Below, in pieces: positions 50,194-58,526 of a stretch of DNA of 64,000 nt (the first letter of the stretch is position 1; each line of letters begins with the position of its first letter). Under the pieces are notes generated by a model. The model searched no databases, was not told the DNA's origin, and worked only from the letters and a program-made list of their open reading frames with translations. The position numbers were made by a program, and so were the translations under genes. This DNA is from JANQRZ01 sp965214485 (GTDB taxonomy: Bacteria; Bacteroidota; Rhodothermia; Rhodothermales; JANQRZ01). The stretch is from contig CBDCBW010000013.1 of the NCBI GenBank assembly GCA_965214485.1, positions 124,001-188,000 of the forward strand, given 5' to 3'.

Positions 50194-52581
50194 ATGCCCC
50201 TCGCCGCCGCCGCGCCGCCGTTCCTCGTCGAGATCGCCGTGCTGATCGTCGCCGGGGCTGTCGTGGCGTACCTCGGCTACCGGCTTGGGCTCGTGCCCAT
50301 CGTCGGGTTCCTGCTGACGGGCGTGCTCATCGGGCCGCACGGGTTGGGGCTGATCGAGGACCAGGAGATGGTCGACGCGCTCGCCGAAGTCGGAGTGATC
50401 CTGCTGCTCTTCACGATCGGGATCGAGTTTTCGCTGGAGAAGCTGGCGCGGATCCAGCGGCTGATCTTCGGCGGCGGAGGGCTGCAGGTCGGGCTGACGA
50501 GCGCAGCCGTCATGGGGCTGCTGATGCTCTTCGGGGTCTCGTGGCAGGCGGGGCTGTTCACCGGCTTTCTGGTCGCGCTCTCGTCGACGGCGATCGTGCT
50601 CAAGCTGCTCGGGAGCCGGGGCGAGATGGACGAGCCGCACGGACAGGTCGGCCTCGGGCTGCTGATCTTCCAGGACCTGGCGATCATCGTGATGGTCCTC
50701 TTGGTGCCGATGCTGGCCGGCACGGGCGGCGGGGCGCTCGAGATCGTACGGGCCCTCGGGGTGGCGGGGCTTGTGATCGCGGCGGTGCTGCTCGTGGCGC
50801 GGCGGGTGATGCCGCGCGTGCTCGAGGTCGTCGCGCGGACGTGCTCGCAGGAGCTGTTCCTGCTCGCGGTCATCGCGCTGTGCTTCGGCACGGCGTGGCT
50901 GACGAGCCTGGCGGGCGTCTCGGTCGCGCTCGGCGCGTTCCTCGCCGGCCTCGTCGTGAGCGAGTCGCGCTTCAGCGAGCACGCCTTCGGCGAGATCATG
51001 CCGCTCCAGATTCTGTTCTCGGCGACGTTCTTCGTGTCCGTCGGGATGCTGCTCGACGTGGGGTTCCTCTTCACCAACCTGCCGCTCGTGCTCGGGGCGG
51101 TCGTGGCGGTGCTCGTCCTCAAGGTCGTCGCCACCGGCTTGTCGGCGCGGGCGCTGGGTTATTCGCTCCCGGTCTCGGCGGCGAGCGCTCTCCTGCTGGC
51201 GCAGGTAGGGGAGTTCTCGTTCGTGCTGGAGCGCGCCGGGCGCGACGTGGGGTTGTTCCCGGCGGGGATCGAAGGCACCGGCAGCCAGACCTTCATCGCG
51301 GCGACGGTCCTGCTGATGATCGCGACGCCGCTGCTCGCCACCCTCGGGACGCGGCTCGGGCGGAGAATCGAAGACCGCGAGGCGGAGGCGCAGCTCGCCG
51401 AGGTCGAGGCGTCGGACGCCGGGACCCTCGGCGAGGCGCACGCGCACATCGAGAACCACGTCATCGTGGCGGGCTACGGGCGCTCCGCCCGGCGGCTCGT
51501 CCGGGTGATGCGGTCGAGCGGGATCCCGCACGTCGTGGTGACGCTCTCGCCGCCGCGCGCCGACGAGGCCGAGGCCGACGGGCTCGCCGTCGTGCGCGGC
51601 CACCCGGCGCGCGCCCACACGCTCGAAGCCGCCCGCGTCTACCGCGCCAAAGCCCTCGTCGTCGCCGACGACACGGACCTCGCCGAGCGCACCGTGCAGG
51701 TCGCCCGCGGGCTCAACCCGACGATGCGCATCTTCGCGCGCGCGCGGTACCTCGCCGACGCCGAGGCGCTCGAAGCCGCCGGGGCGGACCACGTGATCGC
51801 GCAGGACTTCGAGGTCGTCGTCCAGCTCGTCGCCGCGGTCCTGCGGGACTACGGCCTCCGGCGCGACGAGATCGAGGAGCACGCCGAGGCCATGCGCGGC
51901 GGCGGCTACGTCGCCCTCCGCGACCTCGCCGGCACCGGCACCGACGCCGCCCCGTTCGTCTGCCAGCTCACCGACGGCAACCTCGGCCTCCGGCACGTCC
52001 GCGTCCTCCACGGCGCTCCCGCCGTCGGCGAGACGGTCCGCAGCCTCGACCTCGGGCGCTACGGCGTCGAGGCCACGAGGCTCCGGCGCGGCGGCGAGTG
52101 GACCGAGATCGACGGCGACGGCCTCACGCTGCAAGTGGGCGACAAGCTCAGGCTCGCCGGCTCCGCCGCCGCCTTCGCCGCCGCCGCCGTCCTCTTCCGG
52201 CCCGAAGCGCTGGGCACCGACGCCCGCGAGGCCGATCTGCCCGAGACGGTCCACGTCCCCTCAGCGTTCAGCACCGCCCCGCGCGGCTCCGGTGATGGAG
52301 CTTCGGGTGGCCTCGGCGAAGCTCCCGTGCCCCAGGTCTACGGCGCGACGTGGTGCCCGCTCACCGGCGGCTTCCGCGCCTACCTCGACCGGCAGGGCGT
52401 CCGCTACGCCTTCCACGACATCGAGCAGGAACCGGGGGCCGAGGAGACCGTCCGCGCGATGAACGAGGGCAGGCTCAAGTTCCCGATGGTCGTCGTCGGC
52501 GACCGGGAGATGAAGAACCCCACGCTCGCCGACCTCGACGACGCGCTCCGCGCCGCCGGCATTCCTGCTTCCGACGTATAG
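50194..52581 (+). CDS. CPA2 cation:proton antiporter (KefB-like) with RCK and glutaredoxin-like domains
   Basis: 795 residues. Residues 1-390: about 12-13 membrane helices of a Na+/H+-exchanger fold (GFLLTGVLIGPHGLGL, LLFTIGIEFSLEKL, FQDLAIIVMVLL, LGAFLAGLVVSES). Residues 410-530: RCK-N (HVIVAGYGRSARRLVRVM, KALVVADDTDLAERT). Residues 600-670: RCK-C/TrkA-C. Residues about 715-795: a glutaredoxin-like domain (PQVYGATWCPLTGGFRAYLD, FPMVVVGDREMKNPTLADLD) with CPLT in place of CPYC, thus one possible active-site Cys. It probably moves K+ or Na+ for H+. In E. coli KefB/C are glutathione-gated, so a thiol-redox domain in the same chain suggests direct redox control here. The ATG at 50194 fits the topology. 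Confidence 0.9.
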   Translation: MPLAAAAPPFLVEIAVLIVAGAVVAYLGYRLGLVPIVGFLLTGVLIGPHGLGLIEDQEMVDALAEVGVILLLFTIGIEFSLEKLARIQRLIFGGGGLQVGLTSAAVMGLLMLFGVSWQAGLFTGFLVALSSTAIVLKLLGSRGEMDEPHGQVGLGLLIFQDLAIIVMVLLVPMLAGTGGGALEIVRALGVAGLVIAAVLLVARRVMPRVLEVVARTCSQELFLLAVIALCFGTAWLTSLAGVSVALGAFLAGLVVSESRFSEHAFGEIMPLQILFSATFFVSVGMLLDVGFLFTNLPLVLGAVVAVLVLKVVATGLSARALGYSLPVSAASALLLAQVGEFSFVLERAGRDVGLFPAGIEGTGSQTFIAATVLLMIATPLLATLGTRLGRRIEDREAEAQLAEVEASDAGTLGEAHAHIENHVIVAGYGRSARRLVRVMRSSGIPHVVVTLSPPRADEAEADGLAVVRGHPARAHTLEAARVYRAKALVVADDTDLAERTVQVARGLNPTMRIFARARYLADAEALEAAGADHVIAQDFEVVVQLVAAVLRDYGLRRDEIEEHAEAMRGGGYVALRDLAGTGTDAAPFVCQLTDGNLGLRHVRVLHGAPAVGETVRSLDLGRYGVEATRLRRGGEWTEIDGDGLTLQVGDKLRLAGSAAAFAAAAVLFRPEALGTDAREADLPETVHVPSAFSTAPRGSGDGASGGLGEAPVPQVYGATWCPLTGGFRAYLDRQGVRYAFHDIEQEPGAEETVRAMNEGRLKFPMVVVGDREMKNPTLADLDDALRAAGIPASDV

Positions 52582-52591
52582 CCGATCTCCG

Positions 52592-53056
52592 ATGGAAGAG
52601 GCGCTCAACATCTGCCCCCTCTGCGAGGTGGACTACCGGCCGGAGGCGACCCAGTGCGCAGACTGCCGCACTCCGCTCATTTCGAGGAATGAGTACGACC
52701 GCGCTCGGGAGCCGCTGCCCTTCTCCGACGATCTCATCGAGATACGGACAGAGGCAGTAGGGTGGATCAGGTCACTCGCTGCCGTCCTCGCCAAGGCGGG
52801 CATCCGCTGTTACGTGCACTCCGCTGGAGTCAAAGGGTTCGACTCCCTGGGCCATGCTGCTACGCATTACGACCACACCCTCTACGTGCGACCGGAGCAC
52901 GCGGAAGCCGCTTGGCGTCTCGACCGCGCCCTGCTCGGTGCGACCGCCGAAGAGGACGTAGAGGAGGAGGGGAATACGTGTCCGGCTTGTGGAACACCGC
53001 GCCCACCCGGTGTCGAGGAATGCACGGCGTGCGGCCTGTTTCTCGACGAGCTCTGA
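52592..53056 (+). CDS. double zinc-ribbon protein with DUF2007-like middle
   Basis: 154 residues. The N-terminal ribbon has CPLC (8-11) and CADC (22-25); the C-terminal ribbon has CPAC and CTAC near residues 129-146. Between them WIRSLAAVLAKAGIRCYVH and HTLYVRPEHAEAAWRL look like a DUF2007-type signal-transduction fold. Soluble. It starts 10 bp after the antiporter stop and is likely translated in the same message. Zinc binding is inferred from the cysteine pattern; partner unknown. Confidence 0.75.
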   Translation: MEEALNICPLCEVDYRPEATQCADCRTPLISRNEYDRAREPLPFSDDLIEIRTEAVGWIRSLAAVLAKAGIRCYVHSAGVKGFDSLGHAATHYDHTLYVRPEHAEAAWRLDRALLGATAEEDVEEEGNTCPACGTPRPPGVEECTACGLFLDEL

Positions 53057-53120
53057 ACCTTCGGCCTCCAGCGAAAGCACCTCGAACACACCGACCACTC
53101 CGAACCCACCGACCCCTCCC

Positions 53121-53435
53121 ATGCCTACTTCCGCTCCCTTCATCGACACCGACGCCACGGTCCGCTTCAGGCCCTCGCCCGGCGCGGCGTGTGCGCACAC
53201 GGATCAGGTTCAGCCGGTGCAGCCCAGCGCGCAGGGCTGCGAGGAATGCCTCGAAGCGGGCGATGCCTGGGTCCACCTCCGGCTGTGCCTCGTCTGCGGG
53301 CACGTCGGCTGCTGCGACTCGTCGGAGGGCAAGCACGCCGCGAAGCACTTCCACGCGAGCGGCCACGCGCTCATCCGCTCCGCCGAGCCGGGCGAGACCT
53401 GGGGCTGGTGCTACGTCGACGAAGTCGAGCTCTGA
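53121..53435 (+). CDS. UBP-type zinc finger protein
   Basis: 104 residues with a zf-UBP domain: CAHTDQ, CEEC, LCLVCGHVGCC and HFHASGHALIRS supply the Cys/His ligands, and the GHxGCCDSSEGKHAAKH line is the family signature. In eukaryotes this fold binds ubiquitin C-termini; in bacteria it stands alone, often near redox or sensor genes, with unknown partner. Here it lies 67 bp ahead of a CRP-like sensor histidine kinase and a few genes after the receiver-flavoprotein. The ATG at 53121 removes a low-complexity upstream extension. Confidence 0.9.
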   Translation: MPTSAPFIDTDATVRFRPSPGAACAHTDQVQPVQPSAQGCEECLEAGDAWVHLRLCLVCGHVGCCDSSEGKHAAKHFHASGHALIRSAEPGETWGWCYVDEVEL

Positions 53436-53502
53436 CGGAGAGGCGTACTCCCCTGCTCCCGTCCTCTCTTTCCCTCCCCCGCCCTCCTTCCCCCGACCCC
53501 TC

Positions 53503-54957
53503 ATGGAACCCTCCGTCGAAATGCAACCCTCCGCCGAAGCCTCGTCCGCCGCCGGCCGGCCCCCCGCCGGCCCCGTCCCCGTCGAGGAGCTCCGCGCGGT
53601 CCCCGAGTTCGAGGGTCTGCCCGAGGCGACGTTCGCGTGGCTCGCCGAGCACGCCGCCTACTACGAGGTGCCCGTCGGCGAGCGCATCTTCCACAGCGGG
53701 CAGGAGGCCGCGTCGATGGTCGTCGTCCTCGGCGGGGCGGTCCAGCTCGTGCTCGACGTCGGCGGGCAGCCGATCCTCTACGACACGTTCCGCGCCGGCC
53801 GCGTGGTGGGGATGCTGCCCTACTCGCGGATGACGCACTACACCGGGACCGGCCTCGTCATCGAGCCGGTGCGGATGGTCGAGGTGCGGAAGGAGGACTT
53901 CGGCGGCCTGCTCGAGACGAGCGAGGAGCTCGGCCGCCGGCTCGTGGCGCTGATGAGCGACCGGGTGCGCGAGGCGACGCGGACCTCGCAGCAGCGCGAG
54001 AAGATGATGGCCCTCGGCAAGCTCTCGGCCGGCCTCGCCCACGAGCTGGGCAACCCCGCCGCCGCCATCCGCCGCTCCGCCGCCGACCTGCAGGCGCGCG
54101 TCGCCGAGCTGCCCGAGCTCGTCGCCCGGATGACCGAGCACGCCGTCACCGCCGAGCAGGTCCGCCTCGCGAGTGCCGTGCGCGACGAGGCCAAGCCCGA
54201 GCGCGCGCTCTCCGCCGTCGCGCGGGGCGAGCAGGAGGATGCCCTCGGCGACCGGCTCGAAGACCTCGGCGTCGCCGACGGCTGGCGCCTGGCCGAGACC
54301 CTCGTCGAGGCCGGCTTCACGGCGGAGTGCCTCGACGACATCGCGCGCCAGGTGCCCGGCGACGCCGTGCCCGACGTCCTCCGCTGGATCGAGGGCAGCC
54401 TCGCCGCCGACCGCCTGCTCGCCGAGATCGAGTCCGCCGCCTCGCGCATCTCCGGCCTCGTCGGCTCGGTGAAGACCTACACCCACCTCGACCAGGCCCC
54501 CGTGCGCGAGCCCACCGACGTCGCGGCCGGGGTGGACTCCACCGTGACGATGCTCGGGCACGAGATCAAAAAGAAGAACGTCCGCTTCGTCCGCACGGTC
54601 CCCGACGGCCTGCCGCGCGTCCCGGCCTACCCCGGCGAGCTCAACCAGGTCTGGACGAACCTCCTCGACAACGCGCTCGACGCCGTAGACGACGGCGGGA
54701 CCATCGAGGTGAAAGCGGAGGTCTCGGGCGGCTACCTCTGCGTCTCGGTGATCGACGACGGCGCGGGCATCCCGGAGGAGATCCAGTCGCGCATCTTCGA
54801 GCCGTTCTTCACCACGAAGGGCGTCGGCGAGGGCACCGGGCTGGGGCTCGACGTGGTGCAGCGCATCGTCGTCAAGCAGCACAGCGGCACGCTCGGCGTG
54901 GACTCCGAGCCGGGGCGGACCGTCTTCCGGGTCTGCCTGCCGCTGGAAGCGCGCTAG
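53503..54957 (+). CDS. histidine kinase with CRP-like (cNMP-binding fold) sensor domain
   Basis: 484 residues. Residues 35-150 form a cyclic-nucleotide-binding fold (VPVGERIFHSGQEAASMVVVLGG) but the phosphate-binding cassette residues of CRP are not conserved (FRAGRVVGMLPYSRMTHYTG), so the ligand may be other than cAMP. A short coiled linker leads to a dimerisation/phosphoacceptor helix with the H-box LGKLSAGLAHELGNPAAAIRR, an unusual helical insertion of about 120 residues, then the HATPase domain: N-box NQVWTNLLDNALDAV, G1 DDGAGIP, F-box FEPFFTTKG, G2 GEGTGLGLDV. It lacks a membrane span, so soluble. A partner receiver is missing next to it; the receiver-flavoprotein at 47985 is the nearest one. 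Confidence 0.92.
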   Translation: MEPSVEMQPSAEASSAAGRPPAGPVPVEELRAVPEFEGLPEATFAWLAEHAAYYEVPVGERIFHSGQEAASMVVVLGGAVQLVLDVGGQPILYDTFRAGRVVGMLPYSRMTHYTGTGLVIEPVRMVEVRKEDFGGLLETSEELGRRLVALMSDRVREATRTSQQREKMMALGKLSAGLAHELGNPAAAIRRSAADLQARVAELPELVARMTEHAVTAEQVRLASAVRDEAKPERALSAVARGEQEDALGDRLEDLGVADGWRLAETLVEAGFTAECLDDIARQVPGDAVPDVLRWIEGSLAADRLLAEIESAASRISGLVGSVKTYTHLDQAPVREPTDVAAGVDSTVTMLGHEIKKKNVRFVRTVPDGLPRVPAYPGELNQVWTNLLDNALDAVDDGGTIEVKAEVSGGYLCVSVIDDGAGIPEEIQSRIFEPFFTTKGVGEGTGLGLDVVQRIVVKQHSGTLGVDSEPGRTVFRVCLPLEAR

Positions 54958-55082
54958 GCGGCTGCCGGGGATTCCCTGATTCGCCCGGGCGACGCAACCT
55001 CACCCGGCAAAACTGGTTGAACGAGCTCACCTCCAGCCGGGCCATCCGCCCCGGTTTTCTTTCGTCCAACCCCCCGTCTACC

Positions 55083-55580
55083 ATGAAGCTCAATTCGCTC
55101 CACGACCTCTACGTCCACCAGCTCAAGGACCTCTACAGCGCCGAGAGTCAGCTCATCGACGCCCTTCCGGACATGGCCGCCGAGGCCAAGCACCCGGACC
55201 TCCAGAAAGGCTTCCGCGACCACCTCGTGCAGACGAAGGAGCAGAAGCAGCGCCTCGAGCAGATCGCCAAGAACCTCGGCGAGGACCTCTCGGGCGAGAC
55301 CTGCCAGGCCATGAAGGGCCTGATCAAGGAAGGCCAGGAGATGATCAAGCAGAAGGCCACCGACCCCGTGAAGGACGCCGGCCTGATCGCCTCCGCGCAG
55401 CGCGTCGAGCACTACGAGATCGCCGGCTACGGCACCGTCTGCACCTTTGCCGAGATGCTGGGCCGCGACGATGACCTGAAGCTGCTCAAGCGGACGCTCT
55501 CCGAGGAGAAGGACACCGACGAGAAGCTCAACCGAATCGCCAAGCAGACCGTCGATCCGGCGGCGCTGCAGCCGGCCTGA
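55083..55580 (+). CDS. YciE/DUF892 ferritin-like protein
   Basis: 165 residues, four long helices of the DUF892 (YciE) family: SLHDLYVHQLKDLYSAESQL, HLVQTKEQKQRLEQIAKNLG, CQAMKGLIKEGQEMI and RVEHYEIAGYGTVCTFAEML. The Glu and His positions fit a di-metal ferritin-like site (ExxE/H-type; E17, E51/Q54, H132 region). Such proteins are stress-induced; metal and reaction are not known. The previous gene is the histidine kinase (125 bp upstream), so stress-related regulation is plausible but unproven. Confidence 0.88.
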   Translation: MKLNSLHDLYVHQLKDLYSAESQLIDALPDMAAEAKHPDLQKGFRDHLVQTKEQKQRLEQIAKNLGEDLSGETCQAMKGLIKEGQEMIKQKATDPVKDAGLIASAQRVEHYEIAGYGTVCTFAEMLGRDDDLKLLKRTLSEEKDTDEKLNRIAKQTVDPAALQPA

Positions 55581-55618
55581 GCACCCTCGGCATCCTAACC
55601 TGCTAGACTCCGCGAGGG

Positions 55619-55786
55619 CTAGGCCCTGTCACGTTGATCCGGCTCCTGGCTCGGCGAGGCCCCTGAAGCGCCCTGCGGCGTTGTCCTCCTCGCCCGATGC
55701 TACGGCATCTGGCTTGTCGGACGCCTGGCCGGGTCCCTCCAGAGTCTCTCGCTCGCCGACGGACCGACGTACGTGACAGAGCCTAG
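55619..55786 (+). mobile_element. MITE-like repeat, copy 2 (168 bp)
   Basis: Same family as 31594-31779 and 60423-60590; edges CTAGGCCCTGTCACGT and GTGACAGAGCCTAG are inverted repeats with CTAG on both sides. Lies in the intergenic space after the YciE gene. It contains GATGC-TACG-GCATC and related stems. An open frame on the other strand runs through it but is caused by the repeat. Confidence 0.87.
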
Positions 55787-55791
55787 ACTCC

Positions 55792-55819
55792 GTAGGGGCG
55801 GTTCGTGAACCGCCCCTAC
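55792..55819. terminator. perfect palindromic hairpin (13 bp arms)
   Basis: GTAGGGGCGGTTC (55792-55804), 2-base loop GT, GAACCGCCCCTAC (55807-55819). It lies 6 bp beyond MITE copy 2. TCGTTTC follows. It may end the YciE transcript or be another dispersed palindrome; GTAGGGGCG-type palindromes are common in bacteria. Confidence 0.6.
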
Positions 55820-55859
55820 GTCGTTTCAAGGTGGCCTGAGAGTCCAGGTCAGAGCCAGG

Positions 55860-56108
55860 TCAGCCTGCGATGATGACCCAAATCACCATCGAGACGGCGG
55901 CGAATCCCATGACGAAGATCGCCCACAGCACCGCGAGCATGGGATCGAAGCGGCGAGGGGACGGGGGAACGACCGGGGCGGCGATGGCGCGCGCCGGGGC
56001 AGGATGGGCGCGCCGACCGGCGCGCGAAGAACGAGACCCGAAGGGAACCACTGCTGAGGGGATCATGGAGACCGGCCAGGACAGCCGGGAGTAAGGGAGG
56101 GTGGGCAC
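55860..56108 (-). CDS. possible small single-pass membrane protein
   Basis: 82 residues if read from 56108, but only the last 26 (MLAVLWAIFVMGFAAVSMVI then WVIIAG) are convincing, one transmembrane helix ending at the stop. The upstream part is Pro/Arg-rich. A shorter product from an inner ATG (MLAVLW...) or no gene at all is possible. No neighbour points to a role. Confidence 0.3.
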   Translation of the reverse strand: MPTLPYSRLSWPVSMIPSAVVPFGSRSSRAGRRAHPAPARAIAAPVVPPSPRRFDPMLAVLWAIFVMGFAAVSMVIWVIIAG

Positions 56109-56200
56109 GGAGGTGCTTCGCGCCCGTCGAACCTGACGTGTCTCCGGGCGGTTTCCACCGGGCGATGCGCACCTGATTTTTTTCCTCGCTCCTGCCCGGA

Positions 56201-56248
56201 CAGGCCTCGCCTCAGACAGGCCTCGCCTCAGACAGGCCTCGGCTCAGA
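56201..56248. repeat. three tandem 16 bp units at a gene end
   Basis: CAGGCCTCGCCTCAGA (56201-56216) is repeated at 56217 exactly and at 56233 with one change. It lies 9 bp beyond the stop side of the minus-strand barrel gene (stop at 56257). Confidence 0.85.
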
Positions 56249-56256
56249 CAGGGGGT

Positions 56257-58498
56257 CTAGCCGCCGAAGCGGTAGCGGAGCTGGAGCCCCAGGTCGCGCA
56301 CGCGCGGGCCGTCGATCTCGTTGAGCCCGCTGCTGATCGTGCGGCGGTCCTCGAAGCGCGTCTCGGCGAGCTTGAGGCGGAGGTCGAGGCCCTCGAACCG
56401 GCCACTCGGCTTGAAGCTCAGCAGGGCGTAGGTCCGCGTGCCCTTGCCGAAGAGCAGCGTGTTGGCGAAGACGCCGGTGAGGTCGTTCTCGAACTGGTAG
56501 AGCCGGGCGTCGAAGCCGTCAGTGTCGAAGAATGTCAAGCGCGCGTCGAGCCGGAGCGAGGTCGTGACCTGCCAGCGCACGTCCTGGAACAGGAGCACGC
56601 CGGTGGCCGCCGGCGCGTTGCCCTCGCGGTAATGCGAGCCTTCGATCCGGGTGCGAAAGCGGAGGTCGCGGTTGGCGAGGTATTCGCCCTGCACGCGCAA
56701 GCTGCGGCGCGTTTCGGGCACCAAGCCGGGGAGCACCGCCCCGGTCGGCTGCGCGAAGTCCGCCGAGGTCTCGCGTGTCTCGGTGCGGCCCTGGGCGTAG
56801 AGCGTGATCCACCGGCGCGGCTGGTACTCGGCGTAGACGAGCGCCTCGTGGCCCGTCGCCGGGCGGGGCACCGCGAAGCGCACCCACGGGAAGCGGTACT
56901 GGTCGACGTAGCCCGAGACGACCCACCGCCGCGCCGGACGCAAGCGCAGGCCGAGGTAGAGCCCGGTCTCGTTCTGCGTCACCCCGTTGCGCTCGCCGAA
57001 GGCGTAGCCGTGGAGGCTGGCGAAGTCGCGCGGATAGTGCCGGGCGAGGACCACCGCGTCGAGCCGGTCGAGGCTGGCCTCGGCCCCGCCGATGCCCGCG
57101 ACCACACCGTCGGACGAGGCGACCTCGCCGAAGAGCTGAAAGCTACCGAGGAAGACGTTGGCGTAGGCACTCGCCACCGTCGCCCGGTCGCCCGCGAAGT
57201 CGAACCGTTGGTAGGGTCTGGAGCCCGGCGCCAGCGGGTTGTCGAACCGGGCGTCGTAGCCGACGATGCCGGCAGTGGCCCGGTCGAACCGGTACTCGGC
57301 CCCGCCGCCGAAGAGCGTCTGGCCGAGGGCGTCCTTCTTGGCGATCTCGCCCGGGGTCCGGTGCAGCCCGTCGGCGGCGAGGCCGGCGACGGTGGCGTCG
57401 GTGACGGGCCCCTCGGCGTCGGTGGTGTCCGGGTCGTTGAACGAGGCGTCGAGGGTCCGTCGGCTGCCGAAGGCGGAGAGGTAGAGCTTCGGGGTGACGG
57501 CGAGCGTGGCCCCCGCGCCTCGGAAGAACTGGTTCTCGTCGGTCGAGCCGTAGGGCCGGAGGCCGCGCCCGCGCCGGATGAGCGGGCGGACCGACGCGCG
57601 GCCCTTGCCGAACCCGGCGGCCCGCCACAGCGCGAGCCCCTGCCCGAACTCTGCGACGTAGTCGCCGAGCACGAGCGCCTCGACGCGCCCGACGCGGAGC
57701 GCCGCGAGGTGGGCCGAGGCGAAGTCGTAGCCGGGGCTCCCGCCGTCGAAGGTGAACCGCTCGCCGGGGTCCTTTTCGAGCGTGACGTTGGCGCTGACGG
57801 TGCGGCGGTAGGTCGCCCTGATCCGGGTGTAGACGCGCTCGGGCGACCCGGCGTAGCGCGTCGGCGCGTCGGGCGCGCCGGCGAGGCTGTCCGGGAGCGC
57901 CTCGAAGCCGCGCCCCAGATCGAGCCGGCGGGTGAGGCGCTGCAGGACGTCGACGCGGGGCCCCCGCCCGAAGCTCCGCGAGCGACGGGACGACCGGGTA
58001 CGGCGAGACCGCCCGCCGCGCCGCAAGCTCGGGGCCGATCCTGAGGTAGGGCCGCGCCTCGAAGAACACGTCTTCGGTGACGCCCTCGACGTTCCGGAGC
58101 TCGGGGACCGAGGCGAACGGGCCGAAGGTCTCGCGGAAGCGGACGATGGCCTCGGCGACGACCGAGGAGAAGGCCGGGACGAGCGCGAGGTCCTCGGCGG
58201 GCGCGGCGTTGACGTCGAGCGGGTTCTCGCGGAGGTCTTCGAGCTGCTCGAGGAGGGGCGTCGGGTCGCCGGAGATTTCGTCGTCGGTGAGGTTTTCGAG
58301 GACGGCCTCGGCGGCGTCGGTCGTGTCCGGGAGGACGGGTTGGGCGAGCGCGGCGGGGGCGAGAAAGAGGGAGAGGGCGAGCGGGAGAAGCGGGGAGAGA
58401 GGAGAAGCGCGGAGGAGCGGAAGCACGGAAGACGTTACGGTCCACCGCCGAGCCGGCCCTGTGCCGTCTTCCGCTCTTTCCATCGTCCGGTCTTCCAT
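56257..58498 (-). pseudogene. frameshifted helix-hairpin-helix / outer-membrane barrel gene
   Basis: Read from an ATG at 58498 (or 58483): signal peptide (LPLALSLFLAPAALAQ), a helix-hairpin-helix domain (NPLDVNAAPAEDLALVP, GPFASVPELRNVEGV) and ARPYLRIGPELAARRAVS. Near 57956-57966 the frame changes within a run of G and C: upstream it reads SLAELRAGAP; from the next frame it continues RVDVLQRLTRRLDLGRG and on to a long beta-strand region (FDGGSPGYDFASAHL, YGSTDENQFFRGAGATL, LLFGKGTRTYALL) ending YRFGG with a terminal Gly, about 570 residues. Total near 745 residues if joined. One missing base fits both true frameshift and sequencing error. Intact, it would be a ComEA-like HhH-barrel protein of unknown role. 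Confidence 0.75.
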
Positions 58499-58526
58499 GC
58501 CTAAAGCTGTTCCATGCCTAAAACTG
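58493..58526. repeat. 17 bp tandem duplication with stop and start codons
   Basis: TTCCATGCCTAAAGCTG (58493-58509) is followed by TTCCATGCCTAAAACTG (58510-58526), one change. On the minus strand each copy has TTTAGG then ATGG, so both the stop of the PorV-like gene and the start of the HhH gene have been duplicated; the upstream ATG opens only MEQL then stops. Confidence 0.88.

Noticed and set aside
55629..55829. 66-codon minus-strand frame
   Set aside because: It reads through MITE copy 2 and the palindrome; it is a product of the repeat, not a conserved gene.
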